Source of the DNA: Roseburia porci | GTDB lineage: Bacteria > Bacillota > Clostridia > Lachnospirales > Lachnospiraceae | Direction of reading: 5' to 3' | Length of the DNA: 64,000 nt | NCBI RefSeq assembly: GCF_009695765.1 | Contig: NZ_VUNI01000013.1 | Coordinates: 22,989-86,988, forward strand | Shown: positions 33,976 through 42,772 of the stretch, piece after piece | How the letters are laid out: the number at the start of each line of letters is the position of its first letter | Numbering within the stretch: the stretch's first letter is position 1 | The notes under the pieces: model-generated | What the model was told of the DNA's origin: nothing | Databases searched by the model: none | What the model saw: the letters and a program-made list of their open reading frames with translations, nothing else | Made by a program: the position numbers and the translations under genes

Positions 33976-34008
33976 TTGCCTTTATTTCATTAGAAATTAA
34001 GATATAAT
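33976..34008 (+). promoter_or_regulatory. Probable promoter of the dlt-like operon
   Basis: A perfect TATAAT (34003-34008) lies 33 nt before the first gene. The best -35-like hexamer, TTGCCT at 33976, is 21 bp away, which is too far for a normal promoter; activation by a regulator is possible. Confidence 0.4.
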
Positions 34009-34040
34009 AGGTTCTGGTAAAAGAAAAGAGGATATAGATT

Positions 34041-35579
34041 ATGACAAAGAATGTTTTGGAATGGCTGGAAGAAACAGCTCTTCAATATGAAGATAAGCCG
34101 GCATTCCTGGATACAAAAGATGAGATTACATTTGGACAGGTTATGGAACAGGCAAAGGCAATCGGTTCTGCTCTTTCGGAAAAGCTGAAGGAGAACAAAG
34201 CTCCGGTTGCTGTGGTTGCCGGACGTAACGTAAGGACACCAGCCGCATTTCTTGGCGTTGTATATAGTGGCCGTGCATATGCACCGATTGATGCAAAACT
34301 TCCGGAACAGCGTATTTTTAAGATTTTAAAAACACTTCAGCCGGCTGCAATCCTGGTTGATCGTGAGAATAAAGAAGCCATTGAGAAGCTGCTTGCAGAC
34401 GGAAGAACACAGGATTCAGAATTTACGCAGGCACCGCTTCTGGTGATAGAGGAATTAAAAGAGCATGTGATTAATTACACAAAGCTTGCATGCATCCGTA
34501 GAAGAATGGTGATGACAGATCCGCTCTATATTATTTTTACATCCGGGTCGACAGGAAATCCGAAGGGGGTTATGACTTCCCATCAGTCACTGATCTGTTA
34601 TATTAATGCATATTCCAAGGTGATGGGAATTGATGAGACAGACCGTCTCGGCAATCAGTCTCCGTTGGATTATATAGCTGCAATTCGTGATATCTATCTT
34701 CCACTCAAGTATGGATGTTCAACGGTGATCCTGCCCAAAGAGTATTTTATGGAGCCGGATAATCTGTTTGGATGCATGAATGAATATGGAGTTACTGCGG
34801 TAGGCTGGAGTGTTTCTGCTTTCACAGTTCCGCTTTCACTTGGTGCATTTGAGGATTGTGAGCTTACAACTTTGAGAAAAATCTGTTTTTCCGGATCGGT
34901 TATGCCATGCAAATGCCTGAAAGTATGGCAGGAGCATCTGCCGGAAGCAAAATTCGTAAACCAGTATGGACCGACAGAGGCAACGGCTTCCTGTACATAT
35001 TATGAGGTCGATCATACCGTGACAGAGGACGAAGTACTTCCAATCGGTGTACCATATGAGAACTACAAGGTATTTCTGATGAACGAGGATGAAACAGAGA
35101 CCGCAGTCGGCGAAGAAGGAGAGATCTGTGTCAGTGGACCGGTACTTGCTCTTGGCTATTACAATGATCCGGAGCGGACAGCTGCAAGTTTTATCCAGAA
35201 TCCGCTGAATCCGCATTATCAGGAAAAGATATACAGAACCGGAGACATCGGAGTACTCCGTGAGGATGGAATTTTAGAATTCCATGGAAGAAAAGACAGA
35301 CAGATCAAGCATATGGGACATCGTGTGGAACTGGATGAAGTCGAGTATGCCGCAAATCAGATCGATGGCGTCGCAGAAAGCTGCTGTATTTACCGGAAAG
35401 ACAAAGAAGTGTTATATCTGTTTTATACCGGTGAGGCTCAGAAACGCGATGTTGTGCTGGAACTGAGAACGGTACTTCCGGGATTTATGGTACCAAGAAA
35501 AGTTAAACCAATCGAATCCATGCCAAAACTTCCAAATGGCAAGATTGATATGACAACACTCCGTGATATGGCGAAATAA
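34041..35579 (+). CDS. dltA: DltA-like amino-acid adenylating ligase
   Basis: 512 residues, cytoplasmic. AMP-forming ligase motifs in order: IIFTSGSTGNPKGVM (P-loop, near residues 170-184), NQYGPTEATASCTYY, YRTGDIG, GRKDRQIKHMGHRVELDEVE and the terminal catalytic lysine in LPNGKID. Closest to DltA (D-alanine to carrier protein), but the amino acid used cannot be read with confidence. It is the first gene of an operon with a carrier protein, a PLP enzyme, an MBOAT acyltransferase and two DltD-like proteins. GAGG upstream supports ATG 34041. In classical dlt operons no decarboxylase-like gene is present, so another amino acid is possible. Confidence 0.8.
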   Translation: MTKNVLEWLEETALQYEDKPAFLDTKDEITFGQVMEQAKAIGSALSEKLKENKAPVAVVAGRNVRTPAAFLGVVYSGRAYAPIDAKLPEQRIFKILKTLQPAAILVDRENKEAIEKLLADGRTQDSEFTQAPLLVIEELKEHVINYTKLACIRRRMVMTDPLYIIFTSGSTGNPKGVMTSHQSLICYINAYSKVMGIDETDRLGNQSPLDYIAAIRDIYLPLKYGCSTVILPKEYFMEPDNLFGCMNEYGVTAVGWSVSAFTVPLSLGAFEDCELTTLRKICFSGSVMPCKCLKVWQEHLPEAKFVNQYGPTEATASCTYYEVDHTVTEDEVLPIGVPYENYKVFLMNEDETETAVGEEGEICVSGPVLALGYYNDPERTAASFIQNPLNPHYQEKIYRTGDIGVLREDGILEFHGRKDRQIKHMGHRVELDEVEYAANQIDGVAESCCIYRKDKEVLYLFYTGEAQKRDVVLELRTVLPGFMVPRKVKPIESMPKLPNGKIDMTTLRDMAK

Positions 35580-35613
35580 ATAATTTTATAAATATAGAAA
35601 GAAGGAACTAAAA

Positions 35614-35844
35614 ATGAGAGAGACATTAATGGATATTTTAACAGATTTAAGACCTGACGTAGATTTTGAGAATGAGACAAACCTGATCTCAGGAGGTATT
35701 CTTGAGTCATTTGATATTGTATCACTGGTATCGGAACTGACAGACGAATTTGATATTACAATTCGCCCGAAAGATCTCGTTCCGGAGAACTTCAATTCAG
35801 TAGATGCGATGCTTGCACTGATTACAAAACTCGTGGAGGAATAA
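35614..35844 (+). CDS. dltC: DltC-like acyl/aminoacyl carrier protein
   Basis: 76 residues, acidic, four-helix carrier-protein pattern. The phosphopantetheine site is the Ser in GGILESFDIVSL (near residue 33), matching the LLDSF-type site of DltC. The ligase upstream would load an amino acid on it. It lies 34 nt after the ligase gene and 1 nt before the PLP enzyme gene. A dedicated carrier protein beside a ligase and a decarboxylase is also known from butirosin synthesis and exosortase-linked loci. Confidence 0.85.
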   Translation: MRETLMDILTDLRPDVDFENETNLISGGILESFDIVSLVSELTDEFDITIRPKDLVPENFNSVDAMLALITKLVEE

Positions 35845-35845
35845 T

Positions 35846-37276
35846 ATGGAGCTTCAGAGCTATCTGAAAGAAAATTGGATCAAACAGCAGAATACAGAAC
35901 TGAATGAGCTGGAGATTAACGACCCGCTCTATCAGGCAGAAGAAGAACTTGCAGAAAGTCCTGCATTTTTCTTTGACCAGGACAAGTTTGCAGCAAGAGT
36001 GAAAAAGGTTAAGGAATATCTTGGAGAGAATATTCCGCTTACTTTTTCCATCAAAGCGAACCCGTTTCTTTTAAATTGTCTTCCGGAAACAATTGCCCAT
36101 GTGGAAGTGTGCAGTCCGGGAGAACTTACAATCTGCCAGAAAATGGCAATTGCACCGGAGAAGATTATTTATTCCGGTGTTATGAAAGAACGCACAGATA
36201 TTCGCAGAGCAATTTTATATGGAGTAGGAATTCTGACAGCGGAGAGTCTGCTTCATGTCAAAATGGAGAATGACATTGCCGAAGGTATGGGCAGACAGAA
36301 GGTTATTCTCAGACTGACAAGCGGCAACCAGTTTGGAATGTCGGAGGAAGATATTGAATATATCATCAGTCATCAGGACAGATTTCCGAATCTGGAGTTT
36401 TATGGAATTCATTATTATTCCGGAACACAGAAGAAAAAGGTAAAACAGATCGAAAAGGATATGTTCCATCTGACGGACTTCTTAAGCAGTCTTGAAGAAA
36501 AATACGGTTATGATCCGAAACTTGTGGAATATGGTCCGGGCCTTGCAACAGAGTATTTTAAAGCGCCTTATGATCAGACGGAATATGCTCTTTTGGGAGA
36601 AGTTTCCGAAATCTTAAAGGGATTTGCGGAAAGTTTCCCACTCGGAATTGAGATGGGACGTTTCCTTGCGGCACCATGTGGTACTTATGTGACACAGGTA
36701 AAGGATTTGAAGTACAGCAATGAGACGAATTATGTAATCTGTGACGGTGGAATCCACCATTTGAAATATTATGGACAGACTATGGCAATGCAGGTCCCGC
36801 CAATCTGGGTTCTTCCGGGCATTGGCGAGCGTGACGGTTCCGTACGTGGAATGAGAAGAGCTGCCTATGTGGACAATTCCAGAGAGAATGACAAGAAACA
36901 GTCTGGAGCAGTTGCAAAGGAACGCTTAACCGGAAGTCAGGAAGCAACAGAAGAACAGGTACTGAGTGTGATGGAAGCGGTTGTTGACGAAAATGATTAC
37001 TGCATCTGTGGAAGCCTTTGTACAGTTGCTGATATTCTGGTACGTGAGGCTCATCTTCCTGCGCTTCATGTTGGAGATTACCTGGGATTTGGAAGATGTG
37101 GCGCATATTCTGTTACGGAGGGAAGTGCACTTTTCCTCTCCAGAAAAATGCCAAGGATCTATCTGTTTTCACAGAAGGATGGAGCAAAACTCATGAGAGA
37201 TTTTGTTGCAACGGATAAGCTGAATATGGCGGATCCTCTGAAAGCATGCTTGTCGGGGGTATCGTTATGGAATTAA
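35846..37276 (+). CDS. PLP-dependent decarboxylase-like enzyme (fold III, DapDC/BtrK-like)
   Basis: 476 residues. Alanine-racemase-fold barrel with the PLP lysine in FSIKANP (near residue 72), FYGIHYYSGTQ, EYGPGLA and GIEMGRFLAAPCG (phosphate-binding segment). The C-terminal beta domain has CGSLCTVADIL and GDYLGFGRCGAYSVTEGSALFLSR, the dimer-interface active-site segments of diaminopimelate/ornithine-type decarboxylases. Its place directly after a ligase and carrier protein suggests that it acts on a carrier-bound amino acid, as BtrK does on glutamyl-BtrI. A racemase or free-amino-acid decarboxylase remains possible. The start uses GGAGG within the end of the carrier gene. Its stop overlaps the MBOAT start. 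Confidence 0.75.
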   Translation: MELQSYLKENWIKQQNTELNELEINDPLYQAEEELAESPAFFFDQDKFAARVKKVKEYLGENIPLTFSIKANPFLLNCLPETIAHVEVCSPGELTICQKMAIAPEKIIYSGVMKERTDIRRAILYGVGILTAESLLHVKMENDIAEGMGRQKVILRLTSGNQFGMSEEDIEYIISHQDRFPNLEFYGIHYYSGTQKKKVKQIEKDMFHLTDFLSSLEEKYGYDPKLVEYGPGLATEYFKAPYDQTEYALLGEVSEILKGFAESFPLGIEMGRFLAAPCGTYVTQVKDLKYSNETNYVICDGGIHHLKYYGQTMAMQVPPIWVLPGIGERDGSVRGMRRAAYVDNSRENDKKQSGAVAKERLTGSQEATEEQVLSVMEAVVDENDYCICGSLCTVADILVREAHLPALHVGDYLGFGRCGAYSVTEGSALFLSRKMPRIYLFSQKDGAKLMRDFVATDKLNMADPLKACLSGVSLWN

Positions 37277-38871
37277 TTTCAGTGCAGTTTGCGCTTTTCG
37301 TGGCAATCGCACTCATTGTGTATTATCTTTTTCCAAAGAAGAAGCAGTGGATTGTGCTTCTTGCAGCCAGCTATATTTATTATCTGCTGATCTGCAATAA
37401 GTACATTATATATATGATGGTGACGACCGTTTCCACTTATCTGGGAGCGAGGGCAATTGATGCGCTTCGCATAAAACAGTCGGAGGTTGTAAAGGCACAC
37501 AAACAGGAATGGTCAAGAGAAGAGCGCAAAAGCTATAAGAATAAGAATTTAAGCAAACGCAGATGGATCATGATCGGTGTGCTGCTTTTGAATTTTGGTA
37601 TTCTTGGATTTTTAAAATACTTCCATTTTACCGCAGAGATTGTGGTAAACTTCCTTGGATTATTTGGTTTCCATGGAACCGCTCCGGATCTTGGGTTGTT
37701 ACTTCCACTTGGAATCTCGTTCTATACGTTCCAGACGATGGGATATATCATTGATGTATATCAGGAGAAAGTGGAAGCAGAGCACAACATTGCAAAATTT
37801 GCATTGTTTGTTTCCTTTTTCCCGCAGATTATTCAGGGACCGATCGCAATGTATGACGATCTGGCACATCAGCTCTATGAGGAACATGATTTTGAATATG
37901 ACCGTCTGAAAAGCGGAGCGCTTCTGGTGCTTTGGGGAATGTTCAAAAAGATGGTGATTGCAGATCGTGCAGTTAAAATGATCCAGCTGGTTACCGCAGA
38001 TACAACTGCATTTTCAGGAACATTTATCCTGATGGCAGCGCTGATGTATGCATTACAGTTATATGCGGATTTTTCCGGTGGAATCGATATTGTCCGCGGA
38101 ATCGGAGAAATGTTTGGAATTACGATGGCAGAGAACTTCAGACGCCCATATTTCTCCAAGTCTTTGACGGAGTACTGGCATCGTTGGCATATTACACTTG
38201 GTAACTGGGTAAGAAATTATGTATTTTACCCGCTTTCTATATCCAAAAAATTTCTGGATATGGGAAAATGGATGAAACCACGTTTTGGAAAACATATCAG
38301 CAAGGTAGTTCCGACAAGCCTTGCGTCGCTCCTGACATTCCTGATCATTGGAATCTGGCATGGAGCAAACAGCAAATATGTTGCATTTGGTCTGTGGAAT
38401 GGTGTAGTGATCATGCTGATCGAACTGTTCCGTCCGGTGAATGACCGGATTGGGGATGCACTTCACATTAACCGTGAAGGAAAGTTCTATCAGTTTATTG
38501 CAATGGTATGGACATTTATCCTTGTACTGATCGGTTATTATTTTGATATTGCAGAGAGTTTTTCTTCGGCGATAGATATGTTATATCGTTCGGTATTTGA
38601 TCTGCATCTGAGTGATCTGCATGCATTTGATGTGCTTGCACCGTCAGGACTGGATCATTGGGATTACCTGGTCATCCTTGCAGGGGCAATTGTGATTCTG
38701 ATTGTTTCAATCATTCAGGAACGCTCCGGAAGAAAGATCCGGGATATGTTGATGGAGAAAAAACTTCGTGTCCAGTGGGCATGCATTTTTGTTGGCATTT
38801 TTGCAGTGATCATCTTCGGTTTTTATGGACCGGGAATGGATCCGGCAGAATTTGTTTATATGCAATTTTAG
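37267..38871 (+). CDS. MBOAT-family membrane O-acyltransferase (AlgI/DltB-like)
   Basis: 534 residues, about 11 TM helices. Key segments: LLPLGISFYTFQTMGYIIDVYQ, FFPQIIQGPI, YWHRWHITLGNWVRNYVFYPL and the catalytic His in IGIWHGANSKYV. MBOAT proteins carry acyl or aminoacyl groups from cytoplasmic carriers to extracellular polymers; DltB takes D-alanine from DltC. ATG 37267 is preferred to 37246 because GGGGG lies 7 nt upstream; it overlaps the stop of the previous gene by 10 nt, so translation is coupled. Two DltD-like proteins follow. The polymer accepted is unknown (teichoic acid or polysaccharide). Confidence 0.88.
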   Translation: MELISVQFALFVAIALIVYYLFPKKKQWIVLLAASYIYYLLICNKYIIYMMVTTVSTYLGARAIDALRIKQSEVVKAHKQEWSREERKSYKNKNLSKRRWIMIGVLLLNFGILGFLKYFHFTAEIVVNFLGLFGFHGTAPDLGLLLPLGISFYTFQTMGYIIDVYQEKVEAEHNIAKFALFVSFFPQIIQGPIAMYDDLAHQLYEEHDFEYDRLKSGALLVLWGMFKKMVIADRAVKMIQLVTADTTAFSGTFILMAALMYALQLYADFSGGIDIVRGIGEMFGITMAENFRRPYFSKSLTEYWHRWHITLGNWVRNYVFYPLSISKKFLDMGKWMKPRFGKHISKVVPTSLASLLTFLIIGIWHGANSKYVAFGLWNGVVIMLIELFRPVNDRIGDALHINREGKFYQFIAMVWTFILVLIGYYFDIAESFSSAIDMLYRSVFDLHLSDLHAFDVLAPSGLDHWDYLVILAGAIVILIVSIIQERSGRKIRDMLMEKKLRVQWACIFVGIFAVIIFGFYGPGMDPAEFVYMQF

Positions 38872-38889
38872 GATAAGAGGTTAGTTAAA

Positions 38890-39999
38890 ATGCGTGAAAA
38901 GAAAACGAAAGCCAGATGGAAAGGAATACTTGCATTTACCGGTATTTTTCTTGTGCTTTTTCTGGTAGTTTCCGACATTATGTCTGTAAGCGATTGTACA
39001 AGCCTTGCAAATATACGCGGGTTTTATATGGAACCGAAGAATTCGCTGGATGTAGCGATGATCGGACCAAGTGAATTTTATGCAGATTATTCTGCAACCC
39101 AGGCATGGCAGGAATACGGATATACATCGTATTCGCTTGCAGTAGCCGGTGTACCTGGCAACCTGTATAAATCCATGTTAAAAGAGGTGCAGAAACGGCA
39201 GTCACCAAAACTTGTTGTGTTTGAGGTGAATGGATTCCTTCAGGGAGATGATTATTTTGCACGTGAAGGGCAGTTACATACATGGCTTGACAACATTCCA
39301 TGGTCAGAGAATAAGATTGAGACAATTAAGGAAATGATTCCGGAAAATGAGCAGTATTCTTATTTTTGCAAGATTGCTGCGGCACATAACAACTGGAAAG
39401 ATATCGGACAGGTCGCAAATTGTACTGCAATTAAGGCCCGAATGGATTTAAATGGATATTCCTATACAAAAGGTTTTGGTACATATACAAAAAGCTGCGA
39501 CAATGTGCGCAACTCAAAGGAGAAAAAGATCCAGTTTACGGAAAAATCACAGGCTTACCTGTCTGATCTGTTGCAGTACTGCAAGGACAGCGGGGTGGAA
39601 CATGTTCTTTTTGTACGTTTTCCACATGGCCGTAAGATTAAAAATCCGGAAGTTTTGAACCAGGTTGCTGATATGGTGACTTCCTATGGTTATGATTTCT
39701 TAAATCTGAATGACGACCTGGATGAACTTGGAATTGATCCGGATACGGATTTCTATAATGTGGAGCATCTGAATGTAAAAGGCATGGAGAAGCTGACGAC
39801 CTATTTCGGAGATTATCTGTGCCAGAATTATGATATTAAAAGTGATCATTCAGCGAAAGAAGTGGCATACTGGAACAAGTGTGCAGAGCGTACAGCATCT
39901 ATGATGACAGAATGTCAGGATGATCTTGCACAGGGAAAGGTACGCAGATATTTTGAACTGTCAGTATATCTGTCACGAACGAAATCAGCAAAGAAATAA
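38890..39999 (+). CDS. Membrane-anchored DltD/SGNH-like protein, copy 1
   Basis: 369 residues. One N-terminal TM helix (about 12-32), the rest external. MIGPSEFYADYS (near residues 59-70) holds the likely nucleophile Ser, equivalent to the GSSE block of DltD, and DFYNVEHLNVKG near the end supplies the Asp/His pair. DltD-type proteins act outside the membrane in transfer of D-alanine to teichoic acid. It starts 18 nt after the MBOAT gene. The next gene encodes a paralogue with the same blocks, so there has been a tandem duplication. Confidence 0.8.
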   Translation: MREKKTKARWKGILAFTGIFLVLFLVVSDIMSVSDCTSLANIRGFYMEPKNSLDVAMIGPSEFYADYSATQAWQEYGYTSYSLAVAGVPGNLYKSMLKEVQKRQSPKLVVFEVNGFLQGDDYFAREGQLHTWLDNIPWSENKIETIKEMIPENEQYSYFCKIAAAHNNWKDIGQVANCTAIKARMDLNGYSYTKGFGTYTKSCDNVRNSKEKKIQFTEKSQAYLSDLLQYCKDSGVEHVLFVRFPHGRKIKNPEVLNQVADMVTSYGYDFLNLNDDLDELGIDPDTDFYNVEHLNVKGMEKLTTYFGDYLCQNYDIKSDHSAKEVAYWNKCAERTASMMTECQDDLAQGKVRRYFELSVYLSRTKSAKK

Positions 40000-40058
40000 G
40001 AAGTATTGTAAAATGTCTGCCCGGCATTGCCGGGAAATCGGAAAGATGGGAGCAGAAC

Positions 40059-41261
40059 ATGAACAGAGTGATTCAGACAGAGAGTTCACGGGAGCGGCAG
40101 AATAAGGGATATGCATCACAAAAGAGAAAAACAGGAAGTCTGTGGGAAAACCACAGATTTCTTAAGTTAAGAAGGCCACACAGAATCTGGGGAATCCTGG
40201 CATTCTGGCTTGTGGCAGCAATCCTGTTTGTGGGAGCAGGCAGGGTTCTTTGTTATAATGAAAATGAAAGTATGGTAAATGTAAAGGGATTTTACCAGGA
40301 AAAAAAGAACAGTCTGGATGTTGTCATGATCGGACCGAGTGAGTTGTATGCGGATTATTCCCCACCGCTTGCCTGGAATGAATTTGGATACACTTCATAC
40401 AATCTGGCAATTTCAGGTGTGCCAGGCAATTTATATATTTCCATGTTGAGGGAGGTGCTTTCGCGTCAGAATCCAAAGCTTGTTGTGTTTAATGTCAGCG
40501 GATTTTACTGGGGAGATGACGCTTTCTCGGATTGGAAATCGATGCATAAATGGTTTGACAATACACCGTTTTCATTAAGAAAGATCGATGAAATAAAGAG
40601 GGCAGTACCGAAGGATAAACAGGAGGAATTCTGGTGGGATACACTGACGTATCATAACAACTGGAAACATCCGGTGATACTCGCCAAAAAAGCGGCAATT
40701 AATATGGCAATGACATGGACAGGAACTTCCTATGCAAAAGGGCTGCGTACTTACAGTGTTTCCAATCAGGGAGCAGGGATTGGTCAGACGATGGGAATGA
40801 GTTTTTCCCAGACGTCCCGTCAGTATCTCGAGGAACTGCTTCAGTACTGCAGGGATCAGAATCTGCGAAACGTGCTGTTTGTGTCAGCACCGCACCAGTC
40901 ACAGCCGTCGGATCCAAAAGTGCTTGAGGAGATCGGCTCTGTGGTGGAAAATGCCGGATATGACTATCTGAATCTGGATAAACAGTATACGGCGATGGGA
41001 ATAGACCCAGCTACCGAGTTTATCGATGGAGAACATTTGAATCTGCACGGAATGCGTAAGATGACATCCTATCTTGGCAATTATATGATGGAGCATTATG
41101 AACTTAATCCGGAACATGACAGCAAAACGACAGAGCGTTGGAACTACTGTTACGACAAGACAGAAGAACTTCTGCAGCAATGTGAAAGTGACATGCAAAA
41201 CGGAATTACACGCGAGTATTATGAAGCATCTTTTTATCATAAAACGAAGCCTCTGAACTGA
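40059..41261 (+). CDS. Membrane-anchored DltD/SGNH-like protein, copy 2
   Basis: 400 residues; a longer basic N-tail (about 45 residues) precedes the TM helix. The body parallels copy 1: SLDVVMIGPSELYADYS, GYTSYNLAISGVPGNLY, PKLVVFNVSGF, NNWK and EFIDGEHLNLHGM. Both copies keep the putative Ser and His, so both may be active or one may be a partner subunit. The start is near a GGGAG site. It is the last gene of the operon; a promoter for arcC lies just after its stop. Confidence 0.8.
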   Translation: MNRVIQTESSRERQNKGYASQKRKTGSLWENHRFLKLRRPHRIWGILAFWLVAAILFVGAGRVLCYNENESMVNVKGFYQEKKNSLDVVMIGPSELYADYSPPLAWNEFGYTSYNLAISGVPGNLYISMLREVLSRQNPKLVVFNVSGFYWGDDAFSDWKSMHKWFDNTPFSLRKIDEIKRAVPKDKQEEFWWDTLTYHNNWKHPVILAKKAAINMAMTWTGTSYAKGLRTYSVSNQGAGIGQTMGMSFSQTSRQYLEELLQYCRDQNLRNVLFVSAPHQSQPSDPKVLEEIGSVVENAGYDYLNLDKQYTAMGIDPATEFIDGEHLNLHGMRKMTSYLGNYMMEHYELNPEHDSKTTERWNYCYDKTEELLQQCESDMQNGITREYYEASFYHKTKPLN

Positions 41262-41279
41262 GTCTTCGGGTGTTTCCCG

Positions 41280-41308
41280 TTGACAAATAGCCGGGGATAA
41301 ATCATAAT
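41280..41308 (+). promoter_or_regulatory. Promoter for the carbamate kinase gene
   Basis: TTGACA (41280-41285), 17 bp, CATAAT (41303-41308). Near-consensus. Confidence 0.75.
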
Positions 41309-41368
41309 AAAAGATATCAATAAAGAGCATTTTCCTCTATCGGGAACAAACATTAGGAGGCTTACAAT

Positions 41369-42301
41369 ATGAAAAAGAAAAAGATCGTGATCGCATTAGG
41401 ACATGAGGCTCTCGGAACAACTTTACCGGAGCAGCATGCTGCAACAAAACGCACAGCGAAGGCTGTTGCTGATTTTATCCGTGATGATTATCAGGTTGTT
41501 ATTACACACAGTAACGGACCACAGGTTGGAATGATCCATATGGCTATGAATGAGTTCTATCTGAGTAATCCGGAGTATACAGCAACTCCAATGTCTGTCT
41601 GCTCTGCCATGAGCCAGGGATACATCGGATATGATCTTCAGAATGCAATCCGTACAGAGCTTTTGAACAGAGGTATCTATAAGACTGTTTCAACGGTACT
41701 GACACAGGTGGCTGTTGATCCGTATGATGAGGCTTTTTATGCACCGACAAAAATTGTTGGCCGTGTCATGACAAAAGAAGAAGCAGAAGCCGAAGAGAAG
41801 AAAGGCAACCATGTAGTTGAGGCCGAAGGTGGATATCGTCGTATTGTGGCTGCACCAAAGCCTATGGATATTGTTGAAATCGATGCGATCCGTGCATTGT
41901 CAGATGCGGATCAGGTTGTAATTGCATGTGGCGGAGGCGGAATTCCAGTATTGCAGCAGGGCAACAACTTACAGGGCGCAAGTGCTGTAATTGAGAAAGA
42001 CCTTGCAGCAGGCAAGCTTGCTGAACTTTTGGATGCAGATAAACTTGTTATCCTGACCAGTGTTGACAAGGTATGTTTAAACTATGGCAAGGATGACGAG
42101 ACACCGTTGGATACGATGTCACTTGCTGATGCAAAGCGTTATCTGGAAGCTGGTGAGTTCGAAGAAGGAACCATGGAACCTAAGATTGAAGCTGCGATTA
42201 ACTTTATCGGTGAATCCGCAATCCGTTCCGTTCTGATCACAAAACTCAACAAAGAAGGAACACAGGTATCCGGAGGAATGGGAACTTTGATCCGTAAATA
42301 A
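41369..42301 (+). CDS. arcC: Carbamate kinase
   Basis: 310 residues, amino-acid-kinase fold. It transfers phosphate between carbamoyl phosphate and ADP, making ATP in arginine, agmatine or purine-derived ureide breakdown. Motifs: THSNGPQVG, ACGGGGIPV, AVIEKDLAAGKLAELLDADKLVILTSVDKV and MEPKIEAAINF. Odd: the N-terminal nucleotide loop reads ALGHEALG instead of the usual ALGGNAL, replacing Gly-Asn by His-Glu. AGGAGG precedes ATG 41369. It has its own promoter and a very strong terminator, and no partner gene nearby. Confidence 0.9.
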   Translation: MKKKKIVIALGHEALGTTLPEQHAATKRTAKAVADFIRDDYQVVITHSNGPQVGMIHMAMNEFYLSNPEYTATPMSVCSAMSQGYIGYDLQNAIRTELLNRGIYKTVSTVLTQVAVDPYDEAFYAPTKIVGRVMTKEEAEAEEKKGNHVVEAEGGYRRIVAAPKPMDIVEIDAIRALSDADQVVIACGGGGIPVLQQGNNLQGASAVIEKDLAAGKLAELLDADKLVILTSVDKVCLNYGKDDETPLDTMSLADAKRYLEAGEFEEGTMEPKIEAAINFIGESAIRSVLITKLNKEGTQVSGGMGTLIRK

Positions 42302-42360
42302 CAGACATAAGATACATGATATACAGCTCAATTTTTTGAATGCGAATTGAGCATATTGAA

Positions 42361-42420
42361 AGGACGTATGAAAACATTGAGGCGATGCCTCAGGTTTGAT
42401 GTTTTCATACGTCCTTTTTG
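42361..42420 (+). terminator. Large intrinsic terminator after arcC
   Basis: A perfect 17-bp stem (42361-42377 with 42399-42415) contains a nested 6-bp hairpin TGAGGC/GCCTCA and is followed by a T run. Confidence 0.93.
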
Positions 42421-42431
42421 TGTGGATGCGG

Positions 42432-42516
42432 ATTTGTGGAGAAGGAATTTCCCATAAGTAGAACAGGTTTATTTGTGGAGAAGGAATTTCCCTAAGTAGA
42501 ACAGGTTTATTTGTGG
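42432..42516. repeat. 38-39-bp tandem repeat, 2.2 copies
   Basis: Copies start at 42432, 42471 and (8-nt fragment) 42509. Each full unit begins ATTTGTGGAGAAGGAATTTC and ends GTAGAACAGGTTT. Copy 1 has one extra base. Confidence 0.85.
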
Positions 42517-42524
42517 TAGAAGAG

Positions 42525-42691
42525 GATTCTCCGTAATCAGCCTATTTCCTTTGATTACGGAGAAAAAATAGCTTCTTAATCGCTAGTTTTAATGCGATTC
42601 TCCGCACTGTTCAAGAAATCATTGATTACACCGCCAAAAAGCGAAAAAGTAGCGGTGTAATCAGAAAAAAAAGTTGGATTACGGAGAATTC
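42525..42691. repeat. Palindromic intergenic element, copy B (167 bp)
   Basis: GATTCTCCGTAATC (42525-42538) opens the element and GATTACGGAGAATTC closes it; a second GATTACGGAG at 42552-42561 makes a hairpin with the opening arm, and TGATTACACCGC (42622-42633) pairs with GCGGTGTAATCA (42652-42663). Same block order as copy A at 3484-3649. A third GATTACGGAGAATC follows at 42748-42761. No ORF. Confidence 0.75.
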
Positions 42692-42772
42692 ACCCCAAAA
42701 TGGTACAAAAGAGGATAAGAATTAGGTGTAATAAAGAAAAAGATTAGGATTACGGAGAATCGGTCTGGTATG

